The position numbers were made by a program, and so were the translations under genes. From the NCBI RefSeq assembly GCF_003725775.1, contig NZ_RJSG01000002.1:1963871-2027870 (forward strand): a DNA stretch of 64,000 nt, given 5' to 3'. The notes under the pieces were generated by a model. It was given only the letters and a program-made list of their open reading frames with translations, did not search any database and was not told the DNA's origin. Every line of letters starts with the position of its first letter. The first letter of the stretch is position 1. Origin of the DNA: Nocardioides marmorisolisilvae. Lineage in GTDB: Bacteria; Actinomycetota; Actinomycetes; Propionibacteriales; Nocardioidaceae. Positions 36,682 through 45,351 of the stretch are shown piece by piece.

Positions 36682-37523
36682 TCCTCGGTGCGCTGGTCAC
36701 GGGGCGCGTTGAAGATCGCCTCGGTGGCGCCGTGCTCCACGATCACGCCCGGGGTGTTGTGCGAGGCCAGGAAGAACGCGCACTGGTCGGAGATCCGGTG
36801 GGCCTGCTGCATGTTGTGGGTGACGATCACGATGGTGACCTCCCCGCGCAGCTCGGCGATGGTGTCCTCGATCCGCCGGGTCGAGCTGGGGTCGAGCGCG
36901 GAGGCGGGCTCGTCCATCAGCAGGATCTCGGGGGTCAGCGCCATCGCGCGCGCGATGCAGAGGCGCTGCTGCTGTCCGCCGGAAAGCCCGCCGCCGGGCT
37001 GGTGCAGCCGGTCCTTGACCTCGTCCCAGAGCGAGGCCTTCTTCAGCGCCTCCTCGACCAGGAAGTCCTTCTCGGCCCGGCTGGCCTTCACACCGGTCAG
37101 CGGCAGCGCCGAGATGGTGTTCTCGTAGATCGACATCGCCGGGAACGGGTTCGGCTTCTGGAAGACCATGCCGATGCGCTTGCGCGCGTCGGTGACGCGC
37201 ATCCCCGGCGCGTAGATGTCCTCGTTGCCGATCCTGACCTCACCGCTGAGCTTCGCGATCGGGATCAGCTCGTGCATCCGGTTGAGGATCCGCAGGAACG
37301 TCGACTTGCCGCAGCCGGACGGGCCGATGAGCGCGGTCACCTGGCCGGCGGGCATCGTCAGCGAGACCCGGTCGAGCACCTTGCGGTCCCCGAACCAGGC
37401 CGAGATGTTGTCGGCCTGGAGGGCGGCCGCAGGCTTGGTCTCGAGGTACCCGGCCAGCGCGTCCAGGCGCGGCGGCGGGCCGGCGGCACGTCGTCCGCGC
37501 GGCTTCGCGATGAGGTCGACCAT
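36657..37523 (-). CDS. pstB: Phosphate ABC transporter ATPase PstB
   Basis: A 288-aa ATPase: Walker A GPSGCGKST, FQKPNPFPAMSIYENT (typical of PstB), signature LSGGQQQRLCIARAM, Walker B ILLMDEPASALDP and THNMQQAHRISD. The 35-residue basic N-terminal extension (MVDLIAKPRGRR...) is longer than usual. Last gene of the operon that starts with the large PstS-like protein. No phoU follows. Confidence 0.94.
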   Translation of the reverse strand: MVDLIAKPRGRRAAGPPPRLDALAGYLETKPAAALQADNISAWFGDRKVLDRVSLTMPAGQVTALIGPSGCGKSTFLRILNRMHELIPIAKLSGEVRIGNEDIYAPGMRVTDARKRIGMVFQKPNPFPAMSIYENTISALPLTGVKASRAEKDFLVEEALKKASLWDEVKDRLHQPGGGLSGGQQQRLCIARAMALTPEILLMDEPASALDPSSTRRIEDTIAELRGEVTIVIVTHNMQQAHRISDQCAFFLASHNTPGVIVEHGATEAIFNAPRDQRTEDYVNGRFG

Positions 37524-37540
37524 CAGAAGTTCCTCTCAGC

Positions 37541-38488
37541 TCACATCAAGTTCGGCAGCAGGTCGCAGACCCGGTCGGCGCAGGCCAACCCGGTCGCGGC
37601 GAGCACCGGGACGAAGACGACCCACATCGCCGGGTGGCTCCAGCGCTTCCACGCCCACACGGAGCCAACCGCCATCAGCACCAGCAGCTCCAGCAGCCAG
37701 GACAGCGAGAACATCCTGCTGTGGTCGCTGCCGAGAGCCCCTTGGTTGGCGTCGACCCTCGAGTACGCGATCGGCGGACGAGGGACGGTTTTCGAGACCA
37801 GGTCGGCGTCGACCTGGAGAACGCCGTGCGGCATGAACGCTGCGCCCTTGGCGGTCACCAGGGTGAGCCGACCGCTCGTCGGGGTCATCGCCGGCACCTT
37901 CTCCCCGGTGCGCTGTCCGATGACCCGATAGGTGAACTTCCCCTGACCGGTGAGCACCGTGAACTCTTGCCCGGCCCGCAGCCGGTCGAGGTTCGCGAAC
38001 ACCCCGCCGTAGGCCGCCTTGCGACCGAACAGCACGGCCGGGCTGCCGCCCTGGCCCGGGAAGGGGGTGTTGGGCTGGTGGCCGACCCCGAGCTTCGTCT
38101 GGCGGGACGCCGAGCCCTCGACGACCACCTCGGAGATCCCCAGCTCGGGGATCTTCAGCAGCGCGATCGGCGTACCGGGCTTGATCGGGTTGTTCTTGTC
38201 GTCCAGCTGGCCGATCGGGGTCGAACCCTCGGCCAGCGACCTGCGCAGCTCGCCGTACAGGCGGTGCTGGGCGGTGAAGTGCTGGATCTGGCTGATCACC
38301 GTGAGGTTGAGCAGCAAGGTGAAGAGCACGAGCGCCAGCACGGTCAGGCCGTAGGAGGCGTCGACGAGGGCCGAGGGCCGCCGCTCCGACTCCGGGATCC
38401 GGGTCACCCTGGGCAGGTTGCGGGTCAGCCCGGGCAGGGGATTGTTCCTCCCCCACCGGGACCTGCTCTCCTGGAACGTGGTCGTCAT
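37541..38488 (-). CDS. Sortase-fold protein without catalytic residues (pseudo-sortase)
   Basis: A 315-aa membrane protein inside the pst operon. One helix (about 44-66), a sortase class E/F-like barrel (about 105-232: PIALLKIPELGISEVVVEGS, LGVGHQPNTPFPGQGG, LDRLRAGQEFTVLTGQGKFTYRV), then two C-terminal helices (about 262-305). The catalytic positions are changed: the His of G-H-R is R156 (LFGRKAAYGG), the Cys of TLxTC is A213 (RLTLVTAKGA), and the Arg region reads PHGVLQV. So no transpeptidase activity is expected. It could be a scaffold or peptide-binding subunit of the Pst complex or of the surface proteins encoded upstream. Confidence 0.72.
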   Translation of the reverse strand: MTTTFQESRSRWGRNNPLPGLTRNLPRVTRIPESERRPSALVDASYGLTVLALVLFTLLLNLTVISQIQHFTAQHRLYGELRRSLAEGSTPIGQLDDKNNPIKPGTPIALLKIPELGISEVVVEGSASRQTKLGVGHQPNTPFPGQGGSPAVLFGRKAAYGGVFANLDRLRAGQEFTVLTGQGKFTYRVIGQRTGEKVPAMTPTSGRLTLVTAKGAAFMPHGVLQVDADLVSKTVPRPPIAYSRVDANQGALGSDHSRMFSLSWLLELLVLMAVGSVWAWKRWSHPAMWVVFVPVLAATGLACADRVCDLLPNLM

Positions 38489-38491
38489 CGA

Positions 38492-40240
38492 TCAGGCCTG
38501 ACCCGGACCGTGCGGCTGGGTGGGGATCGAGCCTGCCGGCGCGGCGGGCGCAGCGGACCTGCGGCGGGAATCCAGCGAGCGGGCCAGCAGCGGCGGGGCC
38601 AGCACCAGCAGGAAGACGAACACCGCGCACAGGATCAGCGCCCACTGCACGGATCCCCAGGTGCTCTGCCCGTCGATCACCGCCGAGGTGTTCTGCGGCA
38701 GCGGACCTCCCGCAGCCTGCGCCGGGTCGCTGCAGACCCCGGTGTTCGGGTCACAGCCCTGATTCGCTCCCGGGGTCCCCCCTCCGCCCGGCACGCCGGG
38801 GTTGTTCGGGTCCGATCCTGAGGCACCACCGGTCGGGTTCGCACCGGGAGTGTTCCCACCGCCGGCACCACCACCGCGCACGACGATGCCCTTGTGCGCC
38901 CACGGAGCTGCGCAGGCGTCGTCGCACCCGGCCGGGAAGGGCGCGGTGTCGGTGAGGATGTTGTGCGAGGGGCTGTCGCCGGGCTTGAAGGTCGGGTTGT
39001 TGCACGGGTTCGAGGTTCCCGACTTCACGCCGGCCTTGGTGTTGTTGATCTGCTTCTTCGTGGCCGCGTCGACACCCGGGATGGCCAGCACCTGGTCCAT
39101 CGCCGCGAGCACCAGGTTCATCGGCAACGGCGAGTAGCCGAGCGCACCCATCGTCCGCTGGCCCTCGCACAGCGAGAACGTCGAGAAGTAGCCCAGGGTG
39201 GCGCCCTTCCCGGTGTTGAAGCTGCCGTGGGTCTGCTTGGGCACGATCAGGTACGAGTACGCCGAGATCGGGTAGGTGCGCGGGTCCTTGTAGGCGTAGA
39301 CCTTGGACAGGTCCTGCGACAGGTAGTTCAGCGAGGTCTTGTCCATGTTGATCTTGGCCTGGCTGAGCGCGACCGCGACGGCCGAGTCCGTCGGCACGGT
39401 GTAGAAGCCGGCCGCGTTCTTGATCTTCGCGACCGGGAAGCCCACACCGAGCGCGTAGGAGTACTCGTCGTAGTTGATCGTGTACGGCGTGTTCGAGGTG
39501 TAGGTCGTGACACCGTTCGAGCCGGACTGGGCGGTGAAGTTCGACAAGCCCTGGTACGGGTAGTAGGACGTCGCGTGGCTCTTGTTGCAGCCGGTCTTGG
39601 CGCAGAGCTTCGCGTAGTCGCCCGGGAACTGGCGCAGCATCCACAGCGTGAACTGCGCGGTCGCGCCCGAGCCGTCCGAACGGACGACCACGGTGATCCG
39701 CTGGGCCGGCAGCGCGACACCCGGGTTGGTCGCCGCGATGACCGGGTCGTTCCACTTGGTGACCTGGCCGGAGAAGATCTTCGCCAGCGCGGCCTGCGAC
39801 AGGTTCAGCTTGGTGAAGCGCTTGCCACCGACGGGCAGGTTGTACATGAAGGAGGTACCACCGGCGACAGCCGGGACCAGGCCGTACTTGAAGTTCGGGC
39901 GGGCGGAGTCCTGGGGGTCGGCGGTGTCACCGGTGTACGGGATCTCGGAGACGGCGAAGTCGGCCAGACCCTGGGCGAAGTTCTTGCGACCCGAGGACGA
40001 ACCGTCCGGCGTGAAGTCGACCGTGACGCCCTGCGCCTTCACCGCAGAGACCCAGTCGGACATCGCGTTGCCGGCCCAGGACGAGCCGTTGCCGCTGATG
40101 CGGGCGGTCGGGACCGCCGCCGCGGCCGCGAACAGGGCTCCGGCGCTGATGATCAGCGTCGCGGCGACGGTGGCCGCCGTCGAGCGACGGAGCGTGGGTC
40201 GGCGCAGGCTCAGTCGGCCCAGGGTGGGTCGGCGGGTCAT
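38492..40240 (-). CDS. pstS: PstS-like phosphate-binding protein with C-terminal membrane anchor
   Basis: A 582-aa protein: signal/anchor (about 18-42), a PBP domain with GNGSSWAGNAMSDW, FAVSEIPYTGD and VVVRSDGSGATAQFTLWM (phosphate loop), then a low-complexity Gly/Pro/Asn spacer (about 440-530) and a C-terminal helix ALILCAVFVFLLVLAPPLLA. Family PstS proteins are about 330-370 aa lipoproteins; this one has no lipobox and is instead held by a C-terminal segment. Overlaps pstA (4 bp) and is 3 bp from the pseudo-sortase. Confidence 0.85.
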   Translation of the reverse strand: MTRRPTLGRLSLRRPTLRRSTAATVAATLIISAGALFAAAAAVPTARISGNGSSWAGNAMSDWVSAVKAQGVTVDFTPDGSSSGRKNFAQGLADFAVSEIPYTGDTADPQDSARPNFKYGLVPAVAGGTSFMYNLPVGGKRFTKLNLSQAALAKIFSGQVTKWNDPVIAATNPGVALPAQRITVVVRSDGSGATAQFTLWMLRQFPGDYAKLCAKTGCNKSHATSYYPYQGLSNFTAQSGSNGVTTYTSNTPYTINYDEYSYALGVGFPVAKIKNAAGFYTVPTDSAVAVALSQAKINMDKTSLNYLSQDLSKVYAYKDPRTYPISAYSYLIVPKQTHGSFNTGKGATLGYFSTFSLCEGQRTMGALGYSPLPMNLVLAAMDQVLAIPGVDAATKKQINNTKAGVKSGTSNPCNNPTFKPGDSPSHNILTDTAPFPAGCDDACAAPWAHKGIVVRGGGAGGGNTPGANPTGGASGSDPNNPGVPGGGGTPGANQGCDPNTGVCSDPAQAAGGPLPQNTSAVIDGQSTWGSVQWALILCAVFVFLLVLAPPLLARSLDSRRRSAAPAAPAGSIPTQPHGPGQA

Positions 40241-41496
40241 CGGGGTGCTCCCTCGGTCGGGTTGTGGAACCGGCGCCGCTCCTCGAGCTGCGCCTTGATG
40301 TAGGCGTGGTTGTTCTCGATCCGGGACAGGTCCCGGACCGACTTGTCGGCGCGGCCGCGCAGCTGGCGGTCGCTGAGGACACCGGCCTGCTGACCACCGA
40401 TCGCGCGGGCGATCACGAACAGGATCAGCACCAGCAGGAGCAGCAGCGCGGCGGTGGCGTACCCGCGGGTGCGCATGTCCGGCTGCGGGCTCTTGATGAA
40501 CTCCAGGGCCGCGAGCGGCAGCGAGATCTGCGGGCCGTTGAACGGGTTGAAGTTCAGGTTGTTGGTGACACCCGAGGTGAGCAGCACCGGCGCGGTCTCA
40601 CCGATGCCGTGCGCCGTGCCGAGGATGATCGCGGTGGTCAGACCCGAGCGCACCGTCGGCAGCACCACGCGGCGCACCGTGCTCCACTGACCGGCACCGA
40701 GTGCCAGCCCGGCCTCGCGCAGGTTGCCGGGCACCAGACGGAGGACGACGTCGGCCGACCGGATCATGATCGGCAGCATCAGCACGGTGATCGCCAGCGC
40801 AGCGGCGAAGCCGTTGAACTGCTTGGTGAAGAGCAGGATCACCGAGGCGTAGATGAACAGACCGGCGACCACCGAGGGCAGCGCGGTCATCGCCTCGACG
40901 ACCGTGCGCACCAGGCGGGCGTACTTGCCGCCGATCTCGTTGAGGAACAGCGCGGTGGAGATGCCCAGCGGGATGCTGATCGCCAGCGCGATGCCGATCT
41001 GCTCCAGGGTGCCGACGATCGCGTGCTTCACCCCACCCTGGGTGAGTGGCGAGAGCGGGCCGGTCAGGCCCATGTCCGTGGTCAGGAAGCTGAACCGGAT
41101 CGAGCCCAGGATCTTCGCCGCCTGGAACAGCACGAAGCCGATGACCAGGGCGAGGATGCCGACCACGACGAATCCCGCCGAGGAGATCATCACGCCGGAG
41201 AACCGGTCCTTGACCGCCTGAAAGTCCTCGGTCAGGCCGGTCAGCACGGCATAGGTGACCAACATCCACAGGAACGAGGTGATCGGGACCCAGCCGCCAC
41301 CGATGAGCCCGAGGACAGGTCCGACCAGCAGGCCGAAGGCGATGGCAGCGATGATCGCGCCCGGCAGCGCGAGCCGTTCGTGCATCGGAGCCGAGAAGCG
41401 GACCCGCTCGGGCTCGTGCGTGCGCGGCGTCAGGTGCGCCGTCGGGATAACGGTGGATCCGATGTACTCGGGGTCCGGGGTCGCGGTCGTCATCAT
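40237..41496 (-). CDS. pstA: Phosphate ABC transporter permease PstA
   Basis: A 419-aa permease with additional N-terminal helices (about 45-130) before the usual six-helix core (SIPLGISTALFLNEIGGKYARLVRTVVEAMTALPSVVAGLF, then GAGQWSTVRRVVLPTVRSGLTTAIILGTAHGIGETAPVLL). The C-terminus extends 60 residues into the cytoplasm. Overlaps pstC by ATGA at the start and pstS by 4 bp at the end. Confidence 0.9.
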   Translation of the reverse strand: MMTTATPDPEYIGSTVIPTAHLTPRTHEPERVRFSAPMHERLALPGAIIAAIAFGLLVGPVLGLIGGGWVPITSFLWMLVTYAVLTGLTEDFQAVKDRFSGVMISSAGFVVVGILALVIGFVLFQAAKILGSIRFSFLTTDMGLTGPLSPLTQGGVKHAIVGTLEQIGIALAISIPLGISTALFLNEIGGKYARLVRTVVEAMTALPSVVAGLFIYASVILLFTKQFNGFAAALAITVLMLPIMIRSADVVLRLVPGNLREAGLALGAGQWSTVRRVVLPTVRSGLTTAIILGTAHGIGETAPVLLTSGVTNNLNFNPFNGPQISLPLAALEFIKSPQPDMRTRGYATAALLLLLVLILFVIARAIGGQQAGVLSDRQLRGRADKSVRDLSRIENNHAYIKAQLEERRRFHNPTEGAPR

Positions 41497-42521
41497 GCCT
41501 CGCTGTCGGCGCCGGAGCGCGATCGGGCGATGATCGCGGACGCGGTGAAGTTGATCGCCATGGTCATCAGGAACAGCGCGAGGCCGGCGGCCATCAGGGC
41601 GCTCATGGTGAAGTCGTTGGCCTCGCCGTAGCGCAGCGCGATGGTCATCGCGACCGTGTTGCCACCGTTCTGGAGGACGTGGAGGTTGATGTCGAAGATC
41701 GGCGACAGGATCAGGTAGACCGCGATCGTCTCGCCGAGCGCGCGACCCAGGCCGAGCATCGTGCCGCCGATGATGCCGCCGCGGCCGAAGGGCAGCACGA
41801 CCGACCGGATCATCCCCCAGCGGGTGGCACCGAGGGCGTAGGCGCCCTCGCGCTCACCAGCGGGCGCGCGGGAGAACGACTCCCGCATCATCGAGGTCAT
41901 GATCGGGATGATCATCATGCTGACGATCACGCCACCGATCAGCGACGAGGACGTGTAGAGCGCGTCGTTCGGAAGCGGGTTCTTCGGGTCGGCCCCGTCC
42001 ACCTTGAACAGCGGGATCCAGCCGAAGTACGTCGAGAGCCAGTAGGCGAACGGCACCATGTGCTTCTGCAGGAAGACCAGACCGAAGAGTCCGTAGACGA
42101 CCGAGGGCACCGCGGCCATCAGGTCGATCGCCCCGGTCAGGATGCTCTTGGCCCAGCCGCTGGAGATCTCGGTGATGAACAGCGCACCACCCAGCGAGAG
42201 CGGCAGCGCGACGACCAGCGCGATCAGCGCGACGGTCACCGTGCCGAAGAGCAGCGCGGCGATGCCGAAGTGGTTGGTCTCCGGCGACCAGGCCTGGGTC
42301 GTGATGAAGTCCCAGAGACCGACCGACTTGATCGCCCGGACCGCCTTGATGGTCAGGAAGGTGCCGACCAGCAGCATGATCAGCAGCACGAACGAGCCCG
42401 AGAGCCGGGTGATCTGGCGGAACGCCTGGTCCACGGGCGCGTGCGAGACCGTGATCTCGCGCGGCTGGGCATCGTCGAGCCCGTTCACGGGGTAGTCCGG
42501 GAGGTAGGTAGCGGTGGTCAC
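41493..42521 (-). CDS. pstC: Phosphate ABC transporter permease PstC
   Basis: A 342-aa permease. PstC-type motifs are ALPLSLGGALFITEIS, LMAAVPSVVYGLFGLVFL and GATRWGMIRSVVLPFGRGGIIGGTMLGLGRALGETIAVYLILS. The GTG at 42521 starts 3 bp after the stop of the 906-aa gene. Pairs with PstA to form the phosphate channel. Confidence 0.92.
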   Translation of the reverse strand: MTTATYLPDYPVNGLDDAQPREITVSHAPVDQAFRQITRLSGSFVLLIMLLVGTFLTIKAVRAIKSVGLWDFITTQAWSPETNHFGIAALLFGTVTVALIALVVALPLSLGGALFITEISSGWAKSILTGAIDLMAAVPSVVYGLFGLVFLQKHMVPFAYWLSTYFGWIPLFKVDGADPKNPLPNDALYTSSSLIGGVIVSMMIIPIMTSMMRESFSRAPAGEREGAYALGATRWGMIRSVVLPFGRGGIIGGTMLGLGRALGETIAVYLILSPIFDINLHVLQNGGNTVAMTIALRYGEANDFTMSALMAAGLALFLMTMAINFTASAIIARSRSGADSEA

Positions 42522-42524
42522 GGG

Positions 42525-45245
42525 TCAGCCGATCTGGAAAGCGTTGCGGAAACGGATGAGGGGCCCGGCGAGGCCGGCGATCAGGGCGATCCCGAGACCC
42601 AGCGGCAGCGGCCACTTGGGCCAGTGCTCGGTGCCGGCCGCGAGGGTGACGAACTGCGGCGCAGCCTGGGGTCCGTCGGTGACCGGAGCTGCGGTCGGGC
42701 CGCCGGCCGGGGCCGAGGGTGCGTCCGCCGGCGCGTCGGTCTGGGTGCCGCCCGGACCGTCGCTCGAGCCGGGCGTGGACGTCTGGCCGGATCCCGCGCG
42801 CAGGGCGGCGATCGCCGCCTTCGCCTGGGCCAGCATGGACTTGGGCAGCGGGGCGTAGCCGGGCGGCAGGCTGCCCGGCGCGAAGCCCGGCTTCTGCCCG
42901 GTGGTGACGACGTAGTTCAGGGCGTCGGCGTACGCCTCGCGCTCGGCCTGCGGCAGTGTCTTGGACACCCCGACGTACACGGGCTGGGCCAGCGGGTACG
43001 CGCCGGCGGCGTAGTCGGTGCTCCCGGGCTTCTCCACCCCGGGCGCGTCGCCGTCCACGAACCGGGCAGCGGCCCGGGTGAGCGAGCCCGCGTCCGCGCC
43101 GACGCAGTGCGACCCGTCCGAGCTGCAGAGCTGGGCCGTCGGCAGCTGGAACCGGGCCGCAGTCGCAGCGGTGGTGATCGCCATGACGCCGAGCCGGTCG
43201 CCGGACTGGCGGCTCTTCGGGTCCGTCCACTTGCCCGGAGCCGGCTGGCAGCTGACGTCGAGCACGGTCAGGCAGAGGTTCGTGCTGCGCGGCACGTAGC
43301 CGATCGCGACGTCGCGCCCTGCGACCGGCATCGAGTCCACGCGCGGCAGGAAGTCGAAGACCGTGTACGGCGGGTTGTCCTGGACGTCCGCCTCCTGCCA
43401 CCCGGGGAGCGGGAACGGTGAGCCGTCCGGCGGGTAGGTCACCGGGAGGTCCGCGTAGCTGGCCGGCTTCGGGGTGTCGTGCCGGTCGGCGTCGGCCTGC
43501 GCGGCCAGCGCCGCCCGTTGGTCCTCGCAGCCCTGGTAGGTGCGGGTCGAGTAGAACGGGTTGATCACCAGACCGTCGGGGTCCGGGCAGCCGTTCAGGA
43601 ACGCGCGACCGTCGGGGTCCTTGAGGATCCAGTCCCAGACCGCCGAGGCCGCGTCCGAGCGCAGCGCTGCCAGCACCAGGTGGTCGAGGCTGTTCACCGA
43701 GCTCGTGGTCGGGCTGATGTGGGCCAGGTCCGGGTTCAGGCGGAGGAACTCGGGGTCCTTGGCGATCGAGACCGGGCGGTGCACCATCCAGCCGCTGCGC
43801 CGGAACCCCTCCTGGTCGAAGATCGAGAACGCGTAGCTCTGGGTCAGCAGCTTGGCCACCAGGCGGGCGTCGAGCTTGAGGTTCCGCACCAGCGTGCCTG
43901 AACGCAGGATGTCGGCGTCGAGGTCGGCGACGCTCGCGTACCCGCAGGTGTGCGCCTGCTCCTCGGTGTACGGCTCGACCTGGGCGGCACAGTTCGGCTG
44001 GTAGCTGAGCGCGTAGGCGATGACGGGCGCCGAGAGTCCGGCCGGGACGTAGTACGCCGGTTTGTCCGCCGGTTGCGTCGTCAGAACCGCGTCCGCGGCG
44101 CCGTTCTGGAACTCCGTCCGCGCCACCGGGTCCCCGAGCTGGGTGTAGCCCAGCGCGATGTTCTTCGCGGCGCACAGACCCGGCGTCCAGGACGCCGCCG
44201 CGATCGAGAGCAGCTCGGATCCGACGGTCAGGGTGCGGCTCTGGCCACCCGGGCAGCCCGCGACGATGTCACGGAACCCGAGCTTGACCTGCAGCCGCTG
44301 CGCCCACAGGGACGGGGCGATCGGCCCGTTCTGGTCGAGCACGCCGGAGACCCGCGGGACGACGACGAGCCAGCACGACCGGGTGCTGGTGACCCCGCGT
44401 CGCAGGCCGCAGCCCAGGCCCGCCGACTCCAGCGAGGTCTGCACCTCGAACTGGCGCGTCGCGGTGCCGTTGGCGGAGACCTGGATCGAGGAGACCTCGT
44501 TGGTGGTCGCGGGGTTGAAGAACTGGTTGTCCGAGCCGTTGGTGCTGCCCGACTTCGTGCCGGTCAGGGCGGTGAAGGGGACGTCGTTCTTGCCGCCCTT
44601 GTTGAAGTACTTGTCCCAGTCGCCTCCGGGCACCAGCGGGTCGGAGTTGATGTAGCGCGAGTTGGACAGCGCGAACGCCTGGCCGTGGGAGGCGGGGTCG
44701 CCTGCTCCGACCTGGCAGGTGGCCGGGTCCGGGTCGGCCGCGCCCGGGTCGGGCTTGCCGCTGTCGGTCAGGCCGCCCCAGCACTGGAAGACCTGGAGCG
44801 AGACCGGGGACGGGATGCCGAACGGGGCGCCGCCCTTGACGCCGGAGATGTCCAGGTTCACCGACTGGTTCACCAGGTCGCGGGTCTGGGAGACGGTCAT
44901 CTTCAGACCGCCGAGCCCGTTGTCCTTGCCGAAGTAGTCGAAGTACTGGCTGACCACCGAGCCGGAGATGGCGTCGTAGTTCTGCCCGCCCGTGTGCGGC
45001 AGCAGCTGACGACCGTCCCGCGGCACGCGATCCGCGCCCGGGTTCTTGTCGTCGGGGTCGTCCCAGCGGACCGTGACGGCGCTGGAGCTCTTCGACAGAC
45101 CGGTCGAGGACCAGTCCGAACCGTCACCGGCGGCGCCGGCCGCCGCCGCGCTCGAGGTGCCGATCCACGCCGGCAGACCGGCAGCAGCGATCGCCAGGCC
45201 GACCAGCGCCGTGACGACGCGGATCCGGACCAGGGTGGTCGACAT
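42525..45245 (-). CDS. Large surface-anchored, diverged PstS-like protein (906 aa)
   Basis: Starts with a signal peptide (MSTTLVRIRVVTALVGLAIAAAGLPAWIG) at the ATG with AAAGG 6 bases upstream. No known name. The region about 380-560 follows PstS order: GAADAVLTTQPADKPAYYVP, APVIAYALSY, LKLDARLVAKLLTQSY, FLRLNPDLA, and ALRSDAASAVWDW in the place of the RSDGSGTT phosphate loop, whose Ser/Gly residues are lost. It may therefore bind a different ligand. Many cysteines occur in the N-terminal half. A Pro/Gly/Thr-rich linker and a C-terminal helix (WPLPLGLGIALIAGLAGPLI) anchor it. First gene of the pstCAS operon. Confidence 0.6.
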   Translation of the reverse strand: MSTTLVRIRVVTALVGLAIAAAGLPAWIGTSSAAAAGAAGDGSDWSSTGLSKSSSAVTVRWDDPDDKNPGADRVPRDGRQLLPHTGGQNYDAISGSVVSQYFDYFGKDNGLGGLKMTVSQTRDLVNQSVNLDISGVKGGAPFGIPSPVSLQVFQCWGGLTDSGKPDPGAADPDPATCQVGAGDPASHGQAFALSNSRYINSDPLVPGGDWDKYFNKGGKNDVPFTALTGTKSGSTNGSDNQFFNPATTNEVSSIQVSANGTATRQFEVQTSLESAGLGCGLRRGVTSTRSCWLVVVPRVSGVLDQNGPIAPSLWAQRLQVKLGFRDIVAGCPGGQSRTLTVGSELLSIAAASWTPGLCAAKNIALGYTQLGDPVARTEFQNGAADAVLTTQPADKPAYYVPAGLSAPVIAYALSYQPNCAAQVEPYTEEQAHTCGYASVADLDADILRSGTLVRNLKLDARLVAKLLTQSYAFSIFDQEGFRRSGWMVHRPVSIAKDPEFLRLNPDLAHISPTTSSVNSLDHLVLAALRSDAASAVWDWILKDPDGRAFLNGCPDPDGLVINPFYSTRTYQGCEDQRAALAAQADADRHDTPKPASYADLPVTYPPDGSPFPLPGWQEADVQDNPPYTVFDFLPRVDSMPVAGRDVAIGYVPRSTNLCLTVLDVSCQPAPGKWTDPKSRQSGDRLGVMAITTAATAARFQLPTAQLCSSDGSHCVGADAGSLTRAAARFVDGDAPGVEKPGSTDYAAGAYPLAQPVYVGVSKTLPQAEREAYADALNYVVTTGQKPGFAPGSLPPGYAPLPKSMLAQAKAAIAALRAGSGQTSTPGSSDGPGGTQTDAPADAPSAPAGGPTAAPVTDGPQAAPQFVTLAAGTEHWPKWPLPLGLGIALIAGLAGPLIRFRNAFQIG

Positions 45246-45307
45246 TCCAGCCTTTCGTTCGAACTGTGACGCCGGCCGAGAACTGGAAGTCACTTCGTGG
45301 GGATGTC

Positions 45308-45343
45308 GCTGGTGCCGGACTCTGGGGGTCGTCCGGCACCAGC
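45308..45343 (-). terminator. Strong hairpin between the Ig-repeat protein and the pst operon
   Basis: Perfect 13-bp arms (GCTGGTGCCGGAC and GTCCGGCACCAGC) with a 10-nt loop, starting 9 bp after the 45352 stop on the minus strand. There is no T tract, as is common in high-GC actinobacteria. It may attenuate rather than abolish read-through into the pst genes. Confidence 0.65.
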
Positions 45344-45351
45344 GCCGAGAA

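Noticed and set aside
37541-38488. Active class E sortase
   Set aside because: The catalytic His and Cys are replaced by Arg and Ala, and the Arg motif is missing; no LPxTG-like substrates were seen in the window.
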